From an uncultured Fastidiosipila sp. (lineage in GTDB: Bacteria > Bacillota > Clostridia > Saccharofermentanales > Fastidiosipilaceae), in NCBI GenBank assembly GCA_938014865.1, contig CALLQJ010000343.1, positions 1 through 6,111 of the forward strand: a stretch of DNA of 6,111 bases. The letters run 5' to 3'. The notes under the pieces are model-generated. The model was not told the origin of the DNA and did no database searches. It saw nothing but the letters and a program-made list of their open reading frames with translations. This document shows, one piece after another, positions 1 through 6,091 of the stretch. The translations under genes were made by a program, and so were the position numbers. How positions within the stretch are numbered: the stretch's first letter is position 1; each line of letters begins with the position of its first letter.

Positions 1-2
1 TG

Positions 3-31
3 CCTCCTGCGGCAGCTGCCGCTCTTTTCAT
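3..31 (-). promoter_or_regulatory. Leader or start of a leftward gene beyond the left edge (palindrome plus AGGAGG)
   Basis: On the minus strand a perfect 14-base palindrome, GCGGCAGCTGCCGC (positions 22 to 9), could fold as a 5-bp stem with an AGCU loop. It is followed by AGGAGG (8 to 3), a full Shine-Dalgarno match, so a start codon may lie just beyond the window edge. An alternative reading is that ATG at 31-29 opens a coding sequence beginning MKRAAAAAGG, but only an A-rich stretch precedes it, with no ribosome binding site. I favour the leader reading. The evidence is thin because the window ends here. Confidence 0.3.
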
Positions 32-63
32 ATTTTTTTAAGTTTATATTCAGCTTTATGTCT

Positions 64-92
64 ATTATTATATCCGCCCGCGTTCTTTACAA
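64..92 (-). promoter_or_regulatory. Possible leftward promoter downstream of comF
   Basis: On the minus strand TTGTAA (92-87) is followed after 17 bases by AATAAT (69-64), and an exact TATAAT overlaps at 72-67 but at a spacing of only 14. The -35 box matches four of six consensus bases. It lies just past the comF stop codon and points to the gene expected beyond the left edge, which would make that gene at least partly independent of the metK riboswitch. No convincing terminator for comF is visible between the two, so read-through is also possible. Confidence 0.33.
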
Positions 93-104
93 GTTCCGAA
101 GCCT

Positions 105-872
105 TCAGCGCGAAAAAAGCGCATCGCTGTTACCCGTCCGTATATTGCCCGCCATCGCCGCAAGAATGACAGTCGCGCCCGCTTCCAGCAGAGGCCGGGC
201 CGCCTGCCTGAGACTTGCCCCGCTGCTGCTTACATCATCAAACAAAACAAGGCATCTGCCGTTCACCGCTCCCGGATCTTTGCAGATAAAAGCATCGCGC
301 AGGTTGCTTTCCCGTTCGCGCCGGTCCTTTGTTTCAGATTGGCGCAGGGTCGCTTTCCGGCGGATCAGCAGATCCGTATACAGCGGCAGGCCGAGGGCTT
401 CGGCCAAAGGAGCGGCCAGAAGCTCCGCCTGATTATAGCCGCGTTCACGCAGCCTCTTCTTGTGCAAAGGCAAAGGCAGAATGGCCTCTGCCTTTGCCAA
501 GGCCCGAAACGCTGTCTTCCCTTCGTCTTCGGCCCTTTGCCGGCGCCGCCAGGAAAGCACCATAAGATCGCCGAGGCTTCTGCAGAAATCCGTGCGTTCA
601 TGAAATTTCAGGCCGGTCACGGCCCGGCGGATATCCCCCTCATAATAAAAAAACACATACAAAGGCAGACTGTCGCTGAAGCGCCCTTCCTCAAGGGCAG
701 AAAAATACCGCATCTCCCCGGGCGGGCGAAGCGGTATGTGACTTAAACAATCCGGACAAATGCCCCGAGGCCATGCCTCAGGCGCAAGGGAAGCCGAGCA
801 GTAGGAACAGATCTCCGGCAAAAGCGCTTGTTCCCGAAGCTTTTGCAGCGGCAGGATCCTCCGCCGGCTCAT
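105..872 (-). CDS. comF: ComF family phosphoribosyltransferase-like protein
   Basis: This 255-residue protein has the ComF layout. Cysteines C22, C25, C39 and C42 form a CxxC...CxxC zinc-finger-like module near the N terminus. A type I phosphoribosyltransferase fold follows, with the family segment PLPLHKKRLRERGYNQAELL at 133-152 and the PRPP-binding loop VLFDDVSSSGAS at 209-220. In that loop the usual TTG is SSG, a mild change that keeps the acidic pair D212-D213. ComF proteins are cytoplasmic and needed for DNA uptake during transformation in Bacillus and Haemophilus; homologues also occur in bacteria not known to be competent, so the role here is open. The start codon overlaps the metK stop as ATGA and has no clear ribosome binding site, which points to translational coupling. 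The zinc finger begins at residue 22, so a much later start is unlikely. Family assignment is firm; biological role is inferred. Confidence 0.9.
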   Translation of the reverse strand: MSRRRILPLQKLREQALLPEICSYCSASLAPEAWPRGICPDCLSHIPLRPPGEMRYFSALEEGRFSDSLPLYVFFYYEGDIRRAVTGLKFHERTDFCRSLGDLMVLSWRRRQRAEDEGKTAFRALAKAEAILPLPLHKKRLRERGYNQAELLAAPLAEALGLPLYTDLLIRRKATLRQSETKDRRERESNLRDAFICKDPGAVNGRCLVLFDDVSSSGASLRQAARPLLEAGATVILAAMAGNIRTGNSDALFSR

Positions 873-2053
873 TTTCTGAAGGCTTCGGCTTCTTTCAGGC
901 GCAATTCTTTTTTATCGCAGCGCTCCCAGGGCAGATCCAGTTCGGGACGGCCGAAATGTCCGTAAGTTGCTGTCTGCCGGTAAATCGGACGTCTGAGGTC
1001 GAGGCTTTCAATGATGCCGTCAGGGGTAAGGTCAAAGCAGCGCTGCACCAATTCCGCCAGCTCATCATCGGGAAGCTTGCCGCTGCCTTCCGTATCGACA
1101 AAAACTGAAACGGGTTCGGCCACACCGATGACATAGGCCAGGCCGATCATGCAGCGTTCCGCAAGCCCGGCCGCCACGATATTTTTAGCCGCATAACGGG
1201 CCGCATAAGAGGCAGAGCGGTCGACCTTTGTCGGATCCTTCCCCGAGAAGGAACCGCCGCCGTGCGGTGCACTGCCGCCGTAGGTATCCGCAATGATTTT
1301 CCGGCCGGTAAGCCCGGAGTCTCCGTGCGGGCCGCCGATCACGAAACGTCCCGTCGGATTAATCAGGACCTTGGTATCGTCGTCCAAAAGCGCGGGATCA
1401 ATGCTTTTCTTAATGACTTCTTCATAAATATCTTTTCTTAAAGATTCAATATCCGCATGCGGATCATGCTGTGTAGAAACAACGACCGTATCGACCCGGA
1501 GCGGTATATGGCCCTCGTATTCCACCGTCACCTGCGCCTTACCGTCGGGACGGATGTAATCCAAAATGCCTTTTTTCCGGACTTCCGCCAGGCGCCGGCA
1601 AAGAGCGTGGGCCAGGGAAATCGGCAGCGGCATCAGTTCTTCGGTTTCCTTGCAGGCATAGCCGAACATCATGCCCTGATCGCCGGCCCCGGTCTGTTTC
1701 TTCTCGCCGGAATAGCGCGCCTCGTCCACCCCCATGGCAATGTCACTCGACTGCTCATCAATCGACGTAATCACGGCGCAGGTCTTGGCATCAAAGCCGT
1801 AGTCCGACGAATTATAGCCGATATCGCTGATGACCTGCCTTGCGGTTTTCTGGATTTCCGTATAGCAGCTGGTGCTGATTTCGCCGACGATATAGACCAT
1901 GCCTGTGGTTGCCATGCATTCGCAGGCGACGCGGGCATAGGGGTCCTGACGCAGAATATCATCGAGCACGGCATCGGCAATCTGATCGCAGACTTTATCC
2001 GGATGCCCCTCCGTTACCGATTCAGATGTAAATAAATAGTGTTTATCCGTCAT
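869..2053 (-). CDS. metK: S-adenosylmethionine synthetase (methionine adenosyltransferase)
   Basis: MetK makes S-adenosylmethionine from methionine and ATP, releasing phosphate and pyrophosphate, in the cytoplasm. The 394-residue length is normal for the bacterial enzyme. Signature elements appear in order: GHPDKVCDQIADA at 16-28 with the catalytic-site H17 and D19, the hexapeptide-type motif GAGDQGMMFGYA at 122-133, GDSGLTGRKII at 244-254, and the glycine-rich phosphate-binding motif GGGSFSGKDPTKVDRSA at 265-281 with K272, K276 and D278. No key residue is missing. The start is fixed by AGGAGGAG (minus strand, 2066 to 2059) seven bases before ATG and by the family-typical N terminus with FTSESVTEGHPDK. 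It is the first gene of a two-gene operon, its stop overlaps the comF start, and its leader carries a SAM-I riboswitch, so the enzyme's own product should shut the gene down. Confidence 0.98.
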   Translation of the reverse strand: MTDKHYLFTSESVTEGHPDKVCDQIADAVLDDILRQDPYARVACECMATTGMVYIVGEISTSCYTEIQKTARQVISDIGYNSSDYGFDAKTCAVITSIDEQSSDIAMGVDEARYSGEKKQTGAGDQGMMFGYACKETEELMPLPISLAHALCRRLAEVRKKGILDYIRPDGKAQVTVEYEGHIPLRVDTVVVSTQHDPHADIESLRKDIYEEVIKKSIDPALLDDDTKVLINPTGRFVIGGPHGDSGLTGRKIIADTYGGSAPHGGGSFSGKDPTKVDRSASYAARYAAKNIVAAGLAERCMIGLAYVIGVAEPVSVFVDTEGSGKLPDDELAELVQRCFDLTPDGIIESLDLRRPIYRQTATYGHFGRPELDLPWERCDKKELRLKEAEAFRK

Positions 2054-2058
2054 AATAT

Positions 2059-2066
2059 CTCCTCCT
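2059..2066 (-). promoter_or_regulatory. metK ribosome binding site next to the terminator U-tract
   Basis: AGGAGGAG on the minus strand lies seven bases from the metK ATG and directly follows the U-run of the riboswitch terminator. It is strong and outside the terminator stem. Control is therefore expected at transcription termination and not by hiding this site. Confidence 0.85.
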
Positions 2067-2100
2067 AAAAAGAAAACCCTGCCCGCGAGGACAAGGTTTT
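2067..2100 (-). terminator. Riboswitch-controlled intrinsic terminator of metK
   Basis: On the minus strand AAAACCUUGUCC (2100-2089) pairs along its whole length with GGGCAGGGUUUU (2084-2073), giving a 12-bp stem with two G-U pairs and a four-base UCGC loop. C and five U residues follow (2072-2067). It sits after the SAM-I aptamer and before the metK ribosome binding site, the standard position for an S-box expression platform. SAM binding should favour this hairpin and stop transcription ahead of metK and comF. Confidence 0.93.
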
Positions 2101-2120
2101 TAAATCAATATTGCCTCATC
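2090..2120 (-). promoter_or_regulatory. Antiterminator of the metK SAM-I riboswitch
   Basis: The 3' strand of helix P1 with one more G, GAUGAGG (2120-2114), can pair with CCUUGUC (2096-2090) in the 5' arm of the terminator. That gives seven pairs, two of them wobble. One RNA segment can therefore join P1 when SAM is bound or the antiterminator when it is not, and using CCUUGUC in the antiterminator breaks the terminator stem. The pairing was worked out by hand and no folding energy was computed. Confidence 0.8.
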
Positions 2121-2208
2121 TCCCGGCTGCCGCCGGCGGATTTAGCACCATGCTTAAAGCTGGTTGCCGGGCATCATCGGGCCGTCTCCCTCCGCCTCTC
2201 TTGATAAG
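2115..2208 (-). promoter_or_regulatory. SAM-I (S-box) riboswitch aptamer
   Basis: The minus strand carries the conserved S-box core in order: CUUAUCAAGAGAGG, GGAGGGA, GGCCCGAUGA, the invariant CCCGGCAACC, then GGUGCUAAAUCC and a closing GAUGAG. Helix P1 is CUUAUC (2208-2203) with GAUGAG (2120-2115). P2 includes GGCG with UGCC below the GAUGA kink-turn, P3 is a short ACCAGC...GCAUGGU hairpin, and P4 is built on CCGGC-GGCA-GCCGG. This class binds S-adenosylmethionine and normally switches genes of methionine and SAM metabolism off. Here it precedes metK, with a terminator and antiterminator after it. The match is close enough to call without a search. Confidence 0.97.
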
Positions 2209-2216
2209 TTTTCTCT

Positions 2217-2244
2217 ATGATACCACCAGCCTGCCTGATTTCAA
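2217..2244 (-). promoter_or_regulatory. Sigma-A type promoter of the metK-comF operon
   Basis: On the minus strand TTGAAA (2244-2239) and TATCAT (2222-2217, five of six consensus bases) are separated by 16 bases. Transcription would begin near 2210, only a few bases before helix P1 of the riboswitch at 2208. That fit between predicted start and aptamer supports the call. The start site is inferred and not measured. Confidence 0.75.
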
Positions 2245-2365
2245 AGCACAAAGGAAACAGGGATGAAGCGATTTAAGGAAGTCTTCAGGCTTTTGTTCTC
2301 TATTGTCGTAAATCGTCGTTCCGGGCCTCCCGGTCCCTTCCTAAGCTGAAAGAGGAGGTATTTTC
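2245..2365 (+). promoter_or_regulatory. Leader of the tad operon with ribosome binding site
   Basis: This 121-base stretch lies between the metK promoter and the first tad gene. It ends in AGGAGGT (2353-2359), six bases before the ATG at 2366, a strong site that fixes that start. GTCGT occurs twice exactly ten bases apart (2305-2309 and 2315-2319), and CCGGG-CCT-CCCGG (2321-2333) can form a 5-bp hairpin with no U-run. I found no rightward promoter with two good boxes at proper spacing; TATTGT at 2301 lacks a convincing -35. A promoter must lie here or overlap the leftward one. Confidence 0.5.
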
Positions 2366-3292
2366 ATGGAGATTGAAATTTTAGATGCCGACATTTTTTA
2401 CGCCGAGGCGCTGGCCGGGAAACTGAAAGCCATTCATCCTGACATAAGATTTAAAGTCTGCCGGACGCCGTCCGAGACCCGGGCGGCGGAGTCTTTAGCC
2501 GGTGAGGAAAAAGATCTGCCGGAAGATTATCTTTTAATCTGCACCAAAGAACATTTTCCCGAAAGCCGCTTCCGCGCCCCGGTCATGTTTTTATCGGATC
2601 CGGATTCTTCCGCCTTGAAAACGCCGGAAGATGAAGAGAACCTGCCCCGCCTTGCGCCTTTAAGTGAAATTACGGCAGCGCTCGCCTCCCGTCTCGAAGC
2701 GTTCAGGCTCAGTGCGCCGCTTGCGCCCGTTTCGGCTTTCTGTCTTCCCTATATGCATCCGGCTTTCTCTTCATTTATTAAAAAGAAAACGGCCGAGGCC
2801 CACAACCGCGGGCGGCAAAGCCTGATCCTGGAGGCGGGCCCCGGCTACTGTTTCCCGCAGAGCGTCCCGGATCCGCCGGCCGTTCCGGCCAAAGAAGATT
2901 TTCTGCTTGCGCTTTCCTTGCAGCGGATGTCCGAAGAGAGGGTCGGTGAATATTTTGAACTGCATCCGGAAATTCCCTTCGCCCGCCGCCTTCTGCCGCC
3001 CAAACACAGCGATGACTGGCTCCTGCTCTCCCCCGCCGTATTTCGGCAGGCGATTGAAGTAACAAGCCGCTGGGCCGAAGCGGAGTACGGGCAAAATTAC
3101 CGGCTTTTTGTGCTTTGCTGCGCTCTGCCCTTTCGTCTTTGTGCCGAAGCCGCCGCCCTCAGCGATACATTCTACGCCGCAGAACCCGAGGCGGTCTGCG
3201 CAGAAGAGATCTGGGCGGAAGAGACCGCCGGTCTGACCGGGCTCCTGCCTTCCGGAGCCCTTGCCCGCAGTCTGCCCGGCAGCGGGACATGA
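2366..3292 (+). CDS. TadZ/CpaE-like protein lacking a recognisable ATP-binding loop
   Basis: This 308-residue protein, likely cytoplasmic with no signal peptide or membrane segment, is not recognised with certainty. Residues 1-113 look like a receiver-type domain: the opening MEIEILDADIFYAEALAGKL resembles the first strand and helix of response regulators and of the TadZ/CpaE N-terminal domain. Residues 121-290 follow the outline of a MinD/ParA-like domain: a hydrophobic strand PVSAF, a helix, then RGRQSLILEAGPG, where such proteins have the strand after their first helix. At the expected Walker A position the chain reads CLPYMHPAFSSF, with no GK[ST]. If related to TadZ, it has lost the usual nucleotide-binding residues. 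It starts after a strong ribosome binding site, and its stop overlaps an in-frame ATG of the tadA reading frame. TadZ proteins help place Tad machines in the cell; that role here is inferred from position and shape. Confidence 0.6.
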   Translation: MEIEILDADIFYAEALAGKLKAIHPDIRFKVCRTPSETRAAESLAGEEKDLPEDYLLICTKEHFPESRFRAPVMFLSDPDSSALKTPEDEENLPRLAPLSEITAALASRLEAFRLSAPLAPVSAFCLPYMHPAFSSFIKKKTAEAHNRGRQSLILEAGPGYCFPQSVPDPPAVPAKEDFLLALSLQRMSEERVGEYFELHPEIPFARRLLPPKHSDDWLLLSPAVFRQAIEVTSRWAEAEYGQNYRLFVLCCALPFRLCAEAAALSDTFYAAEPEAVCAEEIWAEETAGLTGLLPSGALARSLPGSGT

Positions 3293-3306
3293 GGGAAGGA
3301 AGCAGG

Positions 3307-4512
3307 ATGTTTTTTAAGCACAGGAAAAAGGCAAAGAAAAATTCCGCAAAAGCGCCTCCCTCTTCTCCCGTGCCCGGCGGCCGCTCTGAAGAAGAGCTTA
3401 AAGACTGCCTCAGCCGTGAAGTGTTTTTTCGTCTGATCGCGGAAGAAGATGTCTCCGATGATAGGGTAAGAGAAATCATCGCCGTGACGGCCGCGGAATC
3501 GGCCATTGACCAAAACTTAGATCTTCCGAAAAGACGGCAGCTGCAGGAAGAGATTTTCAATCGTTTCCGCCGTCTCGATCTTCTGCAGCCGCTTTTGGAC
3601 CGGCCGGAAATCACGGAAATTATGGTGAACGGCCCGGACAAAATCTTTTATGAGAAAGGCGGGAAAATCTACCGCTCCCCGCAGCGTTTTAAAGACAAGG
3701 AGGAACTGCAGCAGATTATCTGCGGCTTTTTCTCCCGCTACAATCAGCTTTTATCCTACAGCAGCCCCTTGGCCTCCGTCCGCCTGCCCGACGGCTCGAG
3801 AGCCCATGCGGTGCTGCCGCCGGCTGCCCCGGACGGTCCGGTCCTGACCATCCGTAAATTCGGGGGCATCAAACCAGAGCTGCCCGAACTGATCCGGGAA
3901 GATTTTATGGATGAGAAGACGGCGGATATTCTGATTAACGCCGTCAGAAGCCGCCGCTCCGTGATCATCGGAGGCGGCACCGGCAGCGGAAAAACGACGC
4001 TGCTGAATATTTTATCGGCCTATATCCCCGAAAACGAACGGATCATCACCATCGAAGATGCACCCGAACTTCGCCTGCAAAAGCGCCTGAACTGGGTGCG
4101 CCTGACCTGCCGGCCCCCGGGCCGCGACGGCAGCGGCGGCATCGACAGTGCGCTTTTGATCCGCAACGCACTCCGGATGCGCCCGGATCGCATTATTGTC
4201 GGCGAAGTCCGGGGCGATGAGGCCTATGACATGATGCAGGCCGCCATGACCGGACACCCCGGAACGCTTTGCACCATTCACGCGAACGATTGTGAAAGCA
4301 TGCTTTTGCGTCTGGCCGATCTGATCCTGGCCGCTTCCCGGCTGCGCTATGAGGTGATCCTGCGCCATATCGCGTCAAGCTTTGATTACCTCCTGCATCT
4401 GAAACGCAGCCCCGGAGGCAGGCGCTATGTCAGTGAATTAGCCGAGATTCATCCCTCACGCGAGAACGGCTACCGCCTGGAGACCTTGTTTTTACGGAAA
4501 GAGAGCCGCTGA
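3307..4512 (+). CDS. tadA: TadA/CpaF-type secretion ATPase
   Basis: This 401-residue cytoplasmic motor belongs to the CpaF/TadA branch of type II/IV secretion ATPases, which drive Flp pilus assembly. The N-terminal 90 residues are basic and helical. The family signature follows: DLLQPLLDRPEITEIMVNGP at 91-110, LASVRLPDGSRAHAVLPP at 155-172 and TIRKFGG at 181-187. The catalytic core has Walker A GGTGSGKT at 223-230 (K229), the Asp box IITIEDAPEL at 246-255, Walker B RIIVGEVRG at 295-303 (E300), and the His box TGHPGTLCTIHAND at 315-328. All expected catalytic residues are present. I chose ATG 3307 because AAGGA lies six bases upstream. An in-frame ATG at 3289, overlapping the previous stop as ATGA, would add six residues and has a poor ribosome binding site. 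The stop overlaps the next start by one base. Confidence 0.95.
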   Translation: MFFKHRKKAKKNSAKAPPSSPVPGGRSEEELKDCLSREVFFRLIAEEDVSDDRVREIIAVTAAESAIDQNLDLPKRRQLQEEIFNRFRRLDLLQPLLDRPEITEIMVNGPDKIFYEKGGKIYRSPQRFKDKEELQQIICGFFSRYNQLLSYSSPLASVRLPDGSRAHAVLPPAAPDGPVLTIRKFGGIKPELPELIREDFMDEKTADILINAVRSRRSVIIGGGTGSGKTTLLNILSAYIPENERIITIEDAPELRLQKRLNWVRLTCRPPGRDGSGGIDSALLIRNALRMRPDRIIVGEVRGDEAYDMMQAAMTGHPGTLCTIHANDCESMLLRLADLILAASRLRYEVILRHIASSFDYLLHLKRSPGGRRYVSELAEIHPSRENGYRLETLFLRKESR

Positions 4513-6011
4513 TGCAAAAGAACCAAAAGATGAAAATCCTTTTCTGCAGCCTGAGTTTCATTTTATGCGCCGCGGCGGCATTTCCCTTGTGCCGGCTCTT
4601 CCTGCCTCTGTCTCGCCCTGCTCTTTTGCTCTGCTTCTTAAGCGCCTTGGTCTTTGCACCGATACTGCCGGAACTTTATGCGGCGGTCGTGCAAAAGGAA
4701 GCCGTGTATGAATTATTGAATTATCTGCAGTCCCTGCTGACCCATATAAACAGCGGGAATACCTTGCGGATTGCCCTGTACCGGGCCGCCCGCGGCCGGA
4801 AAGAACATGCCCGCTTTTCCCGAAGCCGCAAAGCGTACCGGGACTTGATGATTGCGCTGGAGAATAATTTAGCACTTTCTGAATTACAGCCTCTGCTGCA
4901 GAAGATTTTCCCCTGCCCCGAAAGCAATCTCTTCTATGCGCTCCTGCAGTATCCCGAAGAAGACGGAAAACACAGCGCCGGTCTCTTCAGCCGCTTTGAA
5001 CAGTCTCTGCGGCAGCTGCGCGAGGCGGAAACAAGTCTTGCCGCCGACCGGGCCAAGGCCTTAAGCGAAAGCCTCTCTCTGGCGCTGATGCCGGCTCTTA
5101 TTCTGCTCTTTCTGCGTCTGACGGCGCCTGATTTTCTGGAAACGGCCTACACAAGCCAAGAAGGGCTGCTGCTCTTAGGCGGGGCATACCTGCTCTTTTT
5201 AGCTTCGGTACTCCTGATCCGGAAAATATTCCGCCGGCAAAAGCAAAGAAGCGAAGACTTCCGGCTTCCCTCTGTACGCTTGATCCCCAAAGCCGTAAAG
5301 ATGCCGACCGTCTTTTCCTTTTATATCCGGAAAGATAAACTCTTGTCGGATATTTTTCTGCTTTCGGATCAGCCGGACCGGCGTTTGCATCAAAGGTATT
5401 TAGAGCAATTAAGTCTTAAGCGGTTCCTCAGATTCCTGCCTGCCCTCCCGGGCCTTGTGCTATTCCGGGCGGCCGGAGAAAATCCTTTAATCCCGATTTT
5501 TCTCTGCTTTATTTGGGCTCTCTATCCTTCCCTTAAAATCCGGCAGCAGGCCGCCGAAAAAAGAGAAAGGCTGCAGGACAGCCTGCCGCTTCTCTTCAGC
5601 TGTCTCAGCCTCTCTTTGGATTCTGCCCGCAGCCTGGATCATGCCCTGGCTGCGGCGGAAAAAGCCTTCCGCCGGGACCCCTTATGGTCTCCGGAACTAC
5701 AGCATATAAACCGCCGCCTGCGAAACCGCGAATCGCCGGAAAAGGTTCTGAACGAGCTGGCGGAAAAATTAGACTTTCCGGAAGCCGGCATGTATTTAAA
5801 TCTTCTTTATCGGGTCAGCATCAGCGGCTCACGCCGGGATCTGATGATGCTGGACATGCAGAATCTGCATTTTGCCCATGTCTTAAAAGAGAAGCAGCGA
5901 AAACGCCTGGCCTCCCGGAGCAATCGTTATCTTCTGCCGATGGTCATGAATCTTCTGGCCGTCATGCTCATCAGCTTTGCCCCCCTGATCCCGAGTCTTC
6001 GTTTTAGCTAA
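4512..6011 (+). CDS. Apparent TadB-TadC fusion, inner-membrane platform protein of the tad system
   Basis: This 499-residue membrane protein seems to hold two type II secretion F (T2SSF) units in tandem. The first has hydrophobic segments at about 7-31 and 35-60, a soluble part that starts YELLNYLQSLLTHINSGNTL (66-85) and ends near 185, then segments at about 187-205 and 217-239. A charged linker covers 240-300. The second has a hydrophobic pair at about 305-340, a soluble part containing LQDSLPLLFSCLSLSLDSAR (354-373), and a closing segment at about 472-495. Separate TadB and TadC proteins each carry one such unit, often with around 250-300 residues, so the length fits two compact copies. 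The ATG overlaps the tadA stop as TGATG, and the reading frame is unbroken. These proteins form the membrane base on which the TadA motor acts. Membership in T2SSF is likely; the fusion is inferred from layout. Confidence 0.78.
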   Translation: MQKNQKMKILFCSLSFILCAAAAFPLCRLFLPLSRPALLLCFLSALVFAPILPELYAAVVQKEAVYELLNYLQSLLTHINSGNTLRIALYRAARGRKEHARFSRSRKAYRDLMIALENNLALSELQPLLQKIFPCPESNLFYALLQYPEEDGKHSAGLFSRFEQSLRQLREAETSLAADRAKALSESLSLALMPALILLFLRLTAPDFLETAYTSQEGLLLLGGAYLLFLASVLLIRKIFRRQKQRSEDFRLPSVRLIPKAVKMPTVFSFYIRKDKLLSDIFLLSDQPDRRLHQRYLEQLSLKRFLRFLPALPGLVLFRAAGENPLIPIFLCFIWALYPSLKIRQQAAEKRERLQDSLPLLFSCLSLSLDSARSLDHALAAAEKAFRRDPLWSPELQHINRRLRNRESPEKVLNELAEKLDFPEAGMYLNLLYRVSISGSRRDLMMLDMQNLHFAHVLKEKQRKRLASRSNRYLLPMVMNLLAVMLISFAPLIPSLRFS

Positions 6012-6025
6012 TTGTCGCATTTTGC

Positions 6026-6046
6026 TGCTCCGCCGGGACAGGAGCA
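6026..6046 (+). other. Small hairpin between the tadBC-like gene and the next gene
   Basis: TGCTCC (6026-6031) and GGAGCA (6041-6046) pair as a 6-bp stem with a nine-base loop, 15 bases past the stop codon. No U-run follows, so it is not a usual intrinsic terminator. It may shield mRNA ends or mark a processing site before the next gene, or be chance. Confidence 0.4.
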
Positions 6047-6091
6047 AACCCTAGACTGTATATGAAAAGCAATGAAAGGAGCTTCAGAAAT

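Noticed and set aside
109..123. GCGC-GAAAAAA-GCGC as a terminator for comF
   Set aside because: The stem is only four pairs, lies within the coding end of comF, and the T-rich run is in the loop and not after the stem.
329..746. Plus-strand open frames within the comF region
   Set aside because: They overlap each other and lie opposite a clear ComF coding sequence with zinc-finger and PRPP motifs on the minus strand.
1457..2035. A 192-codon open frame on the plus strand, opposite metK
   Set aside because: It lies wholly within metK on the other strand, shows no recognisable motif, and no ribosome binding site was noted. Long antisense frames are expected opposite a GC-rich gene with biased codons.
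2321..2333. CCGGG-CCT-CCCGG hairpin as an intrinsic terminator
   Set aside because: No U-run follows on either strand, and the stem is only five pairs.
3115..3306. An upstream extension of the tadA reading frame
   Set aside because: It runs out of frame through the end of the preceding gene, codes an arginine-rich stretch unlike CpaF proteins, and has no good ribosome binding site. The start at 3307 is better.
3307..6011. A comG-type competence pseudopilus operon, suggested by the nearby comF
   Set aside because: The ATPase has CpaF/TadA signatures such as EITEIMVNGP and LPDGSRAHAVLPP and not the ComGA/PilB layout, and the membrane protein looks like TadB and TadC.
6059..6064. TATATG as a -10 box for the gene at 6092
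   Set aside because: No -35 box is found at proper spacing, and the match to consensus is moderate.
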